A DNA stretch of 64,000 nt from G963422275 sp963422275 (GTDB lineage Bacteria; Pseudomonadota; Alphaproteobacteria; Rhodobacterales; Rhodobacteraceae): positions 1,984,001-2,048,000 of the forward strand of contig OY729418.1 in the NCBI GenBank assembly GCA_963422275.1, given 5' to 3'. Below are positions 56,707-64,000 of this stretch, piece by piece. The notes below the pieces were generated by a model. The model made no database searches. It saw nothing but the letters and a program-made list of their open reading frames with translations, and was not told the DNA's origin. Position 1 is the first letter of the stretch, and every line of letters starts with the position of its first letter. The translations under genes were made by a program, and so were the position numbers.

Positions 56707-57874
56707 GGAACCTCTGAATATAGCCTGATTTTGGGCGTTGCATTGCGCATCCGGTGCGCGCCCGCTATTTTGCGCCACGCCTTTTTTTGGGGGATCCTGA
56801 CATGCAGCGCCTTCGGCAATTGACCTTTGCCAGCCTCCAATGCGATCGCAAGAAGCGCAGGACGCGCCGCGAGATCTTTCCGGAGCGGATGGACGGCCTG
56901 ATCCCCTGGGAACGCTTGGAGGCTCGCATTGCGCCGGTGTATCCGAAGGGCGGCGGCAAGGGGCGACAGCCGCATCCGCTGTCGGTGATGCTGCGCGTGC
57001 ACTGCGTTCAATTGTTTTACAACCTGAGCGACCCGTTGATGGAGGACCAGCTTTACGAGGCGGAGAGCATCCGGCGCTTTGCCGGGGTGAGTCTTGAGAA
57101 GGTTCCGGACGAGACGACGATCCTCAACTTCCGCCATCGGCTGGAGAACCACGGACTGGCGCAGCAGCTGTTTGAGGATATCAGGGATCACCTGGCCGAG
57201 CAGGGGGTTTTTCTGAAGAAGGGCACCATCGTTGACGCCACCATCATCTCGGCGCCATCGTCGACCAAGAACGAGAGCAACGCCCGCGATCCGGAGATGC
57301 ACCAGACGAAGAAGGGGAACCAGTGGCATTTCGGGATGAAGCTGCACATTGGCACCGACACCCGGGGTCTGGTGCACCATCTGGAGGGAACGGCCGCCAA
57401 CGTTCACGACCTGACGCCTTCGGACCAGCTTCTGCACGGCGAGGAGGAGCAAGTCTGGGGTGACTCCGGATACCGCGGGATTGGCAAGCGCGCGGAGCAC
57501 GCGCCGGGCAGCGCCGCGGCCAAGGCGGAGAAGGCGAAGGCCCGGGTGCGGGCGCGGGTGGAGCATCCGTTCCGGATCGTCAAGCGGGTGTTCGGCTACG
57601 ACATGGTTCGCTATCGGGGTTTGGACAAGAACGTGCAGCGGCTTGCGCTGCTTTTGGGCTTCTCGAACCTGATGATTGCCCAGCCGCACTTGCAATGACA
57701 GGGGAGAAGTGTGTCCGGAATTTGCCGGACCGGCCCTGCGGGGGCTGAACCGGCGGCGGTTTCGCCCCGAAAACGCGCATTTGCGGCTTCCGGACCGCCG
57801 AAAACCGACCGGCGCAGCCGGGAAGGGCAAATTCCGCAGCCAAAACCAAAAAAACCCTCCAAATCAGAGGTTCC
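56707..57874 (+). mobile_element. IS5-group element, best-preserved copy
   Basis: The element is 1168 bp with ends GGAACCTCTGA and TCAGAGGTTCC. It is flanked by identical CTAA tetranucleotides (56703-56706 and 57875-57878), the YTAR target duplication expected of IS5. It is inserted about 60 bases upstream of the ETF-QO start. Confidence 0.93.
56802..57698 (+). CDS. IS5-group transposase, open but internally shortened
   Basis: The product is 298 residues. Catalytic motifs are DATIISAPS (first Asp), WGDSGYRGIGKR (second Asp) and RARVEHPFRIVKRVFGY (Glu). The ETTILNFRHRLE block marks the IS5 group. Compared with the copies at 26-403 and 10366, about 19 residues (the HREVSWHIAMRPG segment) are missing between the second Asp and the Glu, in frame. 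It may therefore be reduced or inactive despite its open frame. I start at MQRLRQLTF (56802). Confidence 0.9.
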   Translation: MQRLRQLTFASLQCDRKKRRTRREIFPERMDGLIPWERLEARIAPVYPKGGGKGRQPHPLSVMLRVHCVQLFYNLSDPLMEDQLYEAESIRRFAGVSLEKVPDETTILNFRHRLENHGLAQQLFEDIRDHLAEQGVFLKKGTIVDATIISAPSSTKNESNARDPEMHQTKKGNQWHFGMKLHIGTDTRGLVHHLEGTAANVHDLTPSDQLLHGEEEQVWGDSGYRGIGKRAEHAPGSAAAKAEKAKARVRARVEHPFRIVKRVFGYDMVRYRGLDKNVQRLALLLGFSNLMIAQPHLQ

Positions 57875-57934
57875 CTAATGCGATAACGTTGCCGGTTCCG
57901 AAGTTGCGAACCGGTTCCAAGGATGGGGGTGCCA

Positions 57935-59587
57935 ATGTCTGAAACCGAACGTGAGAAGATGGAGTTCGATGTTGTCGTTGTCGGCGCAGGGCCAGCGGGT
58001 TTGTCAACGGCCATCCGACTCAAGCAACTGAACCCGGCCCTTGAAGTGTGCGTTCTGGAGAAGGGTTCGGAGGTCGGGGCGCACATTCTTTCCGGGGCAG
58101 TGCTGGACCCTGCCGGCCTGAACGCGCTTTTTCCGGATTGGCGAGATATGAAGGCACCGGTCAACATGGCGGTGAACAGAGACCATTTCTATCTTTTGGG
58201 CGCAGGCGGAAAGCTGAGAATTCCGAACTGGCCGATGCCTCCCTTGATGAGCAACCACGGGAACTACATCGTCTCCATGGCCAATGTGTGCAGGTGGCTT
58301 GCGGAGCAGGCAGAAAGCTTGGGGATCGAGGTTTACCCCGGTATGTCGTGCTCTGAACTGGTGTTCGGGCCAGCTGGCGAGATCGCAGGGGTGGTGGCCG
58401 GCGAATTTGGAAGGAATTCCTACGGAACGCCGGGCCCGTCCTACGAGCCGGGCGTTGAGGTAACGGGAAAATACGTCGTTCTTTGCGAGGGTGCGCGTGG
58501 GTCACTGTCCAAGCAGGTTATCGCGCGGTACGATCTTGCGGCGAACTGCGACTTTCCGAAATTCGGACTTGGCATGAAGGAAATCTGGAATGTGTCTCCA
58601 GAGCGTCACAGCCCGGGGTGCGTCGTGCACACGGCCGGGTGGCCGCTTGGTTCTTCGGCAGGTGGCGGGGCGTTTGTCTACCATATGGAAAATTGCCAAG
58701 TCGGGGTCGGGTTCGTCGTTCACCTCGATTACCTGAATCCGTATCTGAATCCTTACATGGAGTTCCAGAGGTTCAAGCATCACCCTTTCGTGTCTGAGCT
58801 TCTGGACGGGGGGAGGCGGGTTGCCTACGGCGCCCGGGCGATAACGGAGGGAGGTTGGCAGTCAATCCCCAAGCTTTACTTTCCAGGGGGGCTGCTCGCC
58901 GGGTGTTCCGCCGGATTGGTGAACGTTCCGAGGATCAAGGGCAACCACAACGCAATGCTGAGCGGGATTGCTGCAGCGGAAGCTGTTGATGCGGCGATTC
59001 GATCTGGGCGTTCGGGTGACGAGCTTGCCGACTACGACGCTGCCGTCCGGAACGGGCCAGTCGGCAAAGATCTGAAACGTGTTCGCAATGTCAAGCCGCT
59101 GTGGTCCAGGCGTGGGCTGACTGCATCGATGGTGCTTGGCGGGATGGACATGTGGGTTGCCAATGTGACTGGATGGAATCCGTTCGGGACGATGCAGCAT
59201 GGAAAAACAGATGCAATGGCCACAGGGCATTCTGCTGGCCACAGGGAAATTATCTATCTGAAGCCGGACGGTGTGCTTAGTTTCGACCGGCTAACGAACA
59301 TCGCCTTCTCGGGAACAAACCATGAGGAGGGGCAACCCTGCCACCTCCATCTCAAGGACCCAGCCATTCCGGTATCGGTCAATCTTCCCAAGTTTGCAGA
59401 GCCGGCCCAGCGCTATTGTCCGGCAGGCGTATACGAAGTGTTGACGAATGCGGACGGAGATCCCGAGTTCCGCATTAACGCACAGAACTGCGTTCACTGC
59501 AAGACCTGCGACATAAAGGATCCAAGCCAGAACATTGAATGGCGCACGCCCCAAGGCGGAGAGGGGCCAAACTACCCGAACATGTAG
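57935..59587 (+). CDS. Electron transfer flavoprotein-ubiquinone oxidoreductase
   Basis: The product is 550 residues and passes electrons from reduced ETF to ubiquinone at the inner membrane. The FAD-binding start is VVVVGAGPAGLSTAIRLKQ. Middle family blocks include HILSGAVLDPAGLNALFPDW and GCSAGLVNVPRIKGNHNAMLSGI. The C-terminal 4Fe-4S domain has NCVHCKTCDIKDPSQNIEW and YCPAGVYEV. I start at 57935 with a GGGGG site six bases upstream; ATG 57923 is also in frame. An IS5 lies about 60 bases upstream and may have separated it from its original promoter. Confidence 0.95.
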   Translation: MSETEREKMEFDVVVVGAGPAGLSTAIRLKQLNPALEVCVLEKGSEVGAHILSGAVLDPAGLNALFPDWRDMKAPVNMAVNRDHFYLLGAGGKLRIPNWPMPPLMSNHGNYIVSMANVCRWLAEQAESLGIEVYPGMSCSELVFGPAGEIAGVVAGEFGRNSYGTPGPSYEPGVEVTGKYVVLCEGARGSLSKQVIARYDLAANCDFPKFGLGMKEIWNVSPERHSPGCVVHTAGWPLGSSAGGGAFVYHMENCQVGVGFVVHLDYLNPYLNPYMEFQRFKHHPFVSELLDGGRRVAYGARAITEGGWQSIPKLYFPGGLLAGCSAGLVNVPRIKGNHNAMLSGIAAAEAVDAAIRSGRSGDELADYDAAVRNGPVGKDLKRVRNVKPLWSRRGLTASMVLGGMDMWVANVTGWNPFGTMQHGKTDAMATGHSAGHREIIYLKPDGVLSFDRLTNIAFSGTNHEEGQPCHLHLKDPAIPVSVNLPKFAEPAQRYCPAGVYEVLTNADGDPEFRINAQNCVHCKTCDIKDPSQNIEWRTPQGGEGPNYPNM

Positions 59588-59682
59588 CTTGATGCAACTC
59601 CGGGCTTGCATCCGCGGGATTTGTCGTCGTCTGAGCGCTCGATGTGCAATCGAGTCCTTCAACTAACGGAAAATTCAGACTC

Positions 59683-59845
59683 AGTTCGTGAATTGCAGGC
59701 GTGGTCTGGTCATGACAACTTTGATGAGACGGAACCGCTCGAGGCAGCCCCGCAGGAATATCTTGACCGGGCTGTGGCAGTCGCTGACCGTCTGAATACG
59801 CAGGGCACTGGCCAGCTTACGGTTCAGCTTCCGGCCCTCAGGCCT
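59683..59845 (-). mobile_element. IS1595-type end remnant
   Basis: It begins with CTCAGTTCGTGAATTGCAGGC, matching the ends at 21481 and 26099, and continues with GATGAGACGGAACCGC as in the copy at 34.1 kb. It directly abuts another IS remnant. Confidence 0.5.
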
Positions 59846-60363
59846 AGGTCGTGTACTCATTGATTTTGATCCAGAGGCGAATGGAGGCAAGGGCGATTGC
59901 GGCGAGGAAGTTTCTTGCAAGCTTGTGATGGCGGGTCGCGATGCCTCGGAAGTGCTTGAGCTTGTTGAAGAAACGTTCCACGAGGTTGCGTTGGCGATAC
60001 AGGTGCTCAGCCCGCCTCGCGAGCGTCCGATGGCGTGGTCCGGACCCCCTTTTTTCCGCCCGCGGCGTGCTGGTGGGCGCGCACCACCGAGGAGTCGAGG
60101 AGATGAAGAGGTCCCGGCGAGCCCGCCGCCAGCGCCTCGAACAGGCGCTCCCGCACCCCTTGCCTGGCCCAGCGGTTGTAAACTGTTGTATACGGCCCGC
60201 AGCGTTCCGGCAGGTCGCGCCACGGCGTGCCGGTGCGCAGGATGTGAAAGATCCCGCTGATCGCCCGCCGGTCGTCCACCCGTGGAACGCCCCGCGGCTT
60301 GTCAGGCGGCAACGGCGAGATGATCGCCCATTCCGCATCCGTCAGATCGTGCCGGCCCTGCAT
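59844..60363 (-). pseudogene. IS5-family (IS427-like) transposase, internal deletion
   Basis: The N-terminal DUF4096-like domain is clear (MQGRHDLTDAEWAIISPLPPD, then RTGTPWRDLPERCGPYTTVYNRW). The first catalytic Asp is in LHLLDSSVVRAHQHAAGGKK. A deletion and frameshift then remove the second Asp region. The C-terminal part (HLYRQRNLVERFFNKLKHFRGIATRHHKL, with the Glu) is in another frame. It is inactive. Confidence 0.85.
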
Positions 60364-60444
60364 CCTCAAGCTCCCGCTGTCTGGAAGCTTGAATCACATC
60401 AGAGCCGGAAAGAAAATCTCTTTTCCTTTATGAGTGCAGGACCT
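59846..60444 (-). mobile_element. IS5-family (IS427-like) element with internal deletion
   Basis: Imperfect 15-bp inverted repeats bound it: AGGTCGTGTACTCAT at 59846 and ATGAGTGCAGGACCT ending at 60444. About one third of a full-length element of this kind is missing from the centre. Confidence 0.75.
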
Positions 60445-60776
60445 GGGCCAAGGCGGTCCAGTTGGCCGCCATGAGCAGGTTCAGAGCCATTGACTTGAAG
60501 GCCGTTCCGCCTCCATGAACCGTCCGCGCCGTCGGGTCGGGATTGCCGCCGGCGCGCGCTAGGCCACCACTGTCATGGGGAAATCCATCGGGGTCTCCCT
60601 CAACGGAACGTCAGAACAAGTGCTCCCATGCCTTTCAGAGTGACATGTCCTTGTCAAAATCGATGAATTTCGCAACGGTCCCAGTTTACAATTCCGCCGG
60701 GATAATTCAGAATATGGTGAAGCAGTGGAGCGCCGTTTCGTTCCACTCAACGCTTTCTGTTGGAGCAACTTCGGAC
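60445..60776. other. Region upstream of the TPR gene, with a gene fragment
   Basis: On the minus strand 60450-60530 encodes GGTAFKSMALNLLMAANW, which resembles a fragment at 52440-52510. It is interrupted by the IS at 60444. The promoter of the TPR-ispE genes should lie here. Confidence 0.4.
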
Positions 60777-62465
60777 TTGACCAAATCATTCTTCCGAATA
60801 TTGATTACGGCTCTAGCCGCTGGAATTTCCTTTCAAGCGCACGCGGGCGATGATCTCGTCAAGTATCTGACGGCGCGCCATGCCGAGCTAAACGGCAAGT
60901 ACGATATAGCGGCCGAATTTTTGGATCAATTGGTTTCGGAGAGATCTGAAGACAGCCAGCTTCAACTCAAGTTGCTGTATACTCATTTGCTGGCGGGCAA
61001 CATGGACAGTACGCTCCAGCTAAACCGGCGGATTCAGGAGAATGGTGTCAATGAAGGACTGTCGAACACCATCCACCTGATTGACTTGATCCGCGAGAAC
61101 GAATTCGATGATGCGATTTCTCTTGTAAATGATCGTGACCGAGGGTTCATGCTCGAAACTCAAATCGCTATGGGTTGGCTTCATTTGGGAAACAATGATC
61201 CCGACAGAGCGTTTGATGCGTTTGAAGAAGTCAATCCCAAGTCAGGCTTTTGGCCCTTTGCCGAGTTCCACAAGGCTCTAGCGCAGGCAGTTTTAGGGAA
61301 TTTCGAGGCGGCGGACGATATCCTGAACGAACTCGATGAGAGCGGCTCGCTGTCACCGGAGAGTGTTTGGCACGCCCATGCCCAGATTCTGAATCAGCTA
61401 GGCGACAGGCAGGGTGCGCTTGAAATCCTCGATCAAAATGCCGGATCCGTATCGGAACTCGGGCAGGAAGTGTTTGACGATTTGCGAAACCGGATCGAAG
61501 CGAACGAGTCAGTCGTTTTTGACTTCGTCCGATCTCCCTCGCACGGAATTTCGGAGGCGCTCAAGAACTTTTCGCGATTGTTCTTTGAACCGGGAAAAGG
61601 GCTGGTATTCGGGCGACTTTCCGAACTCATTGAGCCTGATCACACGGTTCTTCAAGTTCGCCTCGGTCGCGCTCTGGACAGTCAGGGTTCTCACAGTCTG
61701 GCACAATCAATGTATGGCAGGGTTCCGGAAGGCGATGTCATGTACCCGTCGGCGATGATCGATCTTGCCAGTTCGTACTACAGGATGGGCAAGCCTGATC
61801 GGGCGGTTGCCACACTCAAGGAACTGACAGAGTCGCACGGCGATTCAGCAAGGATTTGGTTCGAACTGGGAAATTACCAGCGATTCGGCGAGGACTATGC
61901 CGGCGCTTTGGATAGCTACAATACCTCGGTCTGGCTTGAGGGCGGTGCGGGGGCTTTGAACTGGACCGTCTTCTTCTATCTGGGAATCGTGAAGGAACGC
62001 CTTGATATCTGGGAACAGGCCAAAGCCGACCTGAACAAGGCAATCGAGCTTTCGGATGGGCTTCCGGTCGTCCTGAACTATCTCGGATACTCGATGGTCG
62101 AGAGGCGGGATTCGCTTGATGTTGCCGAGGACCTCATTCGCAAGGCGGTGGCAAAGGACGAGGACAACGCGTTTTACATCGATTCGCTGGGCTGGGTGCT
62201 GTACCACACCGGAGAATATGAAGACGCGGTTCAATACATGGAAAAGGCAACAAGGCTGATGCCCAATGATCCGGTCGTGGCGGACCATCTCGGCGATACG
62301 TACTGGATGGTGGACAGGCAGGCGAAGGCACGAGTTCAGTGGAAGCGCGCACTGGATCTCGAACCCGACGAGGAGCTCGAGCAGCGGATATTCAGGAAGC
62401 TGGATGTTGGACTCGACAAGGTGCTCGAAGAGGAAGGCCATTTCGACTTGGTCAATGGCAATTGA
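60777..62465 (+). CDS. Exported tetratricopeptide repeat protein
   Basis: The product is about 562 residues. A signal peptide is formed by MTKSFFRILITALAAGISFQAHA if the TTG at 60777 is used (GGAG 11 bases upstream). Starts further upstream would bury the signal. The rest is helical with TPR motifs, clearest in the C-terminal half (about 330-540), such as AVATLKELTESHGDSARIWFELGNYQRFGEDYAGALDSYNTSV and AFYIDSLGWVLYHTGEYEDAVQYMEKA. Homologs lie next to ispE in Rhodobacterales. It probably acts in the periplasm or at the outer membrane. It overlaps ispE by 11 bases. Confidence 0.87.
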   Translation: MTKSFFRILITALAAGISFQAHAGDDLVKYLTARHAELNGKYDIAAEFLDQLVSERSEDSQLQLKLLYTHLLAGNMDSTLQLNRRIQENGVNEGLSNTIHLIDLIRENEFDDAISLVNDRDRGFMLETQIAMGWLHLGNNDPDRAFDAFEEVNPKSGFWPFAEFHKALAQAVLGNFEAADDILNELDESGSLSPESVWHAHAQILNQLGDRQGALEILDQNAGSVSELGQEVFDDLRNRIEANESVVFDFVRSPSHGISEALKNFSRLFFEPGKGLVFGRLSELIEPDHTVLQVRLGRALDSQGSHSLAQSMYGRVPEGDVMYPSAMIDLASSYYRMGKPDRAVATLKELTESHGDSARIWFELGNYQRFGEDYAGALDSYNTSVWLEGGAGALNWTVFFYLGIVKERLDIWEQAKADLNKAIELSDGLPVVLNYLGYSMVERRDSLDVAEDLIRKAVAKDEDNAFYIDSLGWVLYHTGEYEDAVQYMEKATRLMPNDPVVADHLGDTYWMVDRQAKARVQWKRALDLEPDEELEQRIFRKLDVGLDKVLEEEGHFDLVNGN

Positions 62466-63288
62466 GGGCACCGCCAGGGCAAAGATAAATCTGGCACTGC
62501 ACGTTACTGGGCGACTTGGTCACGCATTTCATCAAATTGACAGCTTGGTTGCCTTTGCGGATTTTGGAGACCGGATTTCAGTTAATCGGGCACCGAGCCT
62601 TAGCTTGTCGGTCACCGGTCCGATGGCAGATGAAACCCCGAAAGGCGGCGAAAACTTGGCGTTTCGTGCGGCCTTTCTCCTCGATTCGCAACAAGGCGCC
62701 CGCATTGAACTGGAGAAGCGCCTTCCTGTCGCTGCGGGAATCGGCGGCGGATCGGCTGATGCCGCCGAAGTGCTGAAGCTGCTTTCCGAATTGAATGGAA
62801 TTCCGATTCCGGAATTCTGGCGTGTCGCCGAACTGGGAGCCGATGTGCCCGTATGCTTGTTCGGACATTCCGCGCGCGTGCGCGGCTTCGGCGAGATGAT
62901 CAATCGGGTGTACTTTGTGCCCTCTCTTCCCCTTGTTCTCGTGAATCCACGCGTTCCGTTGCGGACCGGAGCCGTTTTCGAAGCTCTGGCGTCTAAGAGG
63001 AATCCGCCACTGGAGGAAAGTTTGCCTGCCGCTTCGGGAAGCAGCGAGTTCATTGCATGGCTGGCGCGGCAACGAAACGATCTGGAACAGCCGGCGCTCA
63101 GGCTTTTGCCGGCGATTGGGACGGTGCTGAAGGCGTTGCGAAGCTGCCGCGGTTGCCGCCTCGCGCGAATGTCCGGGGCAGGGGCCACATGCTTCGGCAT
63201 TTTCGACAAAACCGAGGGAGCCGAAGCGGCCGCCGCGCAGCTTAAGGCTGGATTTCCAGGCTGGTGGATTGTTCCGACGGCTGCCTGA
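62455..63288 (+). CDS. ispE: 4-diphosphocytidyl-2-C-methyl-D-erythritol kinase
   Basis: The product is 277 residues of the GHMP kinase family, step four of the MEP isoprenoid pathway. The N-terminus ARAKINLALHVTGRL and the ATP loop PVAAGIGGGSADAAEVL near residue 95 are diagnostic. SGAGATCFGIF near residue 240 is the third GHMP motif. The start lies within the end of the TPR gene. The polyprenyl synthase that uses MEP products is convergent just downstream. Confidence 0.94.
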   Translation: MAIEGTARAKINLALHVTGRLGHAFHQIDSLVAFADFGDRISVNRAPSLSLSVTGPMADETPKGGENLAFRAAFLLDSQQGARIELEKRLPVAAGIGGGSADAAEVLKLLSELNGIPIPEFWRVAELGADVPVCLFGHSARVRGFGEMINRVYFVPSLPLVLVNPRVPLRTGAVFEALASKRNPPLEESLPAASGSSEFIAWLARQRNDLEQPALRLLPAIGTVLKALRSCRGCRLARMSGAGATCFGIFDKTEGAEAAAAQLKAGFPGWWIVPTAA

Positions 63289-63366
63289 TTGAAACCGATG
63301 CACCCACCGACGACCATGCCGCCCAGTGGCGGGCAGGGTTCTCGGGGTTAATGCTCTCGCTAGCTG

Positions 63367-64000
63367 TCAGCTCGCTCTGGAAAGAATTAAATCCGCTAGT
63401 TTCGCCAGCAACTCCCGCGGCTGTTTGCTTGGCAGCCCGTCAAGTCGCTCCTTTGCTTCATTGGACCAGCGCACGGCCTCCTCGTAGGTCTGCTCGAGTG
63501 TCCCATGCCGCTTGAACAGTTCGAGCGCATGCTCGAAGTCGCCATCGCGTTGCTCGCCTTCCTTGATCACGCGAAGCCAAAACTTGCGCTCTGCGGCGTC
63601 GGCAGCCGAAAAGGCCTTCACGACAGGAAGGGTCATCTTCCGGTCGCGAAAGTCGTCTCCAACATTCTTTCCGAGTGACTTGGTGGCACCTTTGTAGTCC
63701 AGGAGGTCGTCCATGATCTGGAAGCTTGTCCCGAAGCATTTCCCAAACGCCGCGAGGGTTTCAGTCTCATGCTCATAAGCGCTTGCAACGACGCCGCCAA
63801 CCTCGGCGGCCGCCGAAAACAGTGTTGCCGTCTTCCCCTTGGCGATTTGAAGATACCGGGCTTCGTCTGTTTCCAGGTTTTGCGCCGCAACAATCTGCAT
63901 GACCTCGGCTTCCGCGATCGTCGCGGAGGCGTCTGCCAGAATGGCCAGCGAACGCGGCGCGGAGGCTCTCACCATCAACTGGAAAGCTCGCGCGAAGAAG
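63367..64000 (-). CDS. Polyprenyl diphosphate synthase, C-terminal part
   Basis: About 211 residues of a trans-isoprenyl diphosphate synthase are present; the 5' end lies beyond the window. The second aspartate-rich motif (FQIMDDLLDYKG) and the KGKTATLFSAAAEVG block are visible. The first motif (DDVxD) is outside. It is most like octaprenyl or decaprenyl synthases that supply the ubiquinone side chain. No defect is seen in the visible part. Confidence 0.92.
   Translation of the reverse strand, partial: FFARAFQLMVRASAPRSLAILADASATIAEAEVMQIVAAQNLETDEARYLQIAKGKTATLFSAAAEVGGVVASAYEHETETLAAFGKCFGTSFQIMDDLLDYKGATKSLGKNVGDDFRDRKMTLPVVKAFSAADAAERKFWLRVIKEGEQRDGDFEHALELFKRHGTLEQTYEEAVRWSNEAKERLDGLPSKQPRELLAKLADLILSRAS

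Noticed and set aside
1..64000. CRISPR array, rRNA or tRNA genes
   Set aside because: I saw no regularly spaced repeats, no rRNA sequence and no convincing tRNA cloverleaf; a tRNA scan would be needed to be sure.

Overview
The window reads as an alphaproteobacterial chromosome. The best family-level clues are the cysG-DUF2849-sulfite reductase-DUF934 cluster, GreA, the DUF1244, DUF3572 and YtoQ proteins, a non-pyrrolysine MttB-like protein, ETF-ubiquinone oxidoreductase, and the TPR-ispE pair beside a polyprenyl synthase. Gene content is most like Rhodobacterales and relatives, but no rRNA or other phylogenetic marker was examined to fix the taxon. The segment carries many insertion sequences and decayed transposases, with long gene-poor gaps (several of 0.5 to 1.8 kb). 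This resembles the eroding genome of a host-restricted or recently bottlenecked bacterium; that is inference.

Layout. 1-5.3 kb: an IS graveyard, with IS5 fragments, an IS1595-family element carrying a P63C-domain passenger, and an IS982 element split by a second IS1595-family element with a clean 8-bp target duplication. 5.3-10.3 kb (minus strand): a type III-like restriction-modification locus (DUF4391, Mod, HicA, HicB, Res). Res is cut off by IS982 and DUF4391 by an IS5 copy. 10.3-11.5 kb: decayed IS5. 12.6-16.4 kb: siroheme and sulfite reduction operon, with no cysH at the expected place. 17.5-20.9 kb: AbrB-type membrane protein, a possible ImuB remnant, and an MltB-like lytic transglycosylase. 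21.5-29.3 kb (minus): polysaccharide genes, with two O-antigen-ligase-type membrane proteins, each carrying plant-like leucine-rich repeats inside the periplasmic loop, flanking a GT2 and a GT4 glycosyltransferase. A 21-base poly-G tract lies just upstream. 29.7-30.7 kb: decayed IS5. 30.8-33.0 kb (minus): rpmI-rplT-pheS and DUF1244. 33.5-36 kb: IS1595 remnant and pyruvate kinase. 36.4-40.6 kb: DUF3883 protein, then a bufferin-type operon (DUF2282 peptide, DUF692 MNIO enzyme, DUF2063 partner, DoxX). 40.8-46.6 kb: pheT, ytoQ, MttB-like, HAD hydrolase, DUF3572. 47.3-52.3 kb: DUF3800, an IS5 fragment, and fdhD-mobA-mobB-moeA. 52.3-56.7 kb: gene-poor, with a small coiled-coil protein, a conserved membrane protein and greA. 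56.7-57.9 kb: the best-preserved IS5 copy, inserted just upstream of ETF-QO. 59.6-60.5 kb: two IS remnants. 60.8-64 kb: TPR protein, ispE and a partial polyprenyl synthase.

How genes work together. CysG makes siroheme for the adjacent sulfite reductase. FdhD, MobA, MobB and MoeA supply sulfurated bis-MGD molybdenum cofactor for a formate dehydrogenase that lies outside the window. The bufferin operon probably makes a modified periplasmic metal-binding peptide. The four polysaccharide genes probably build and polymerise or ligate a surface glycan. The most unusual content is the pair of LRR-O-antigen-ligase chimeras, followed by the layered IS history and an unassigned dispersed repeat family.
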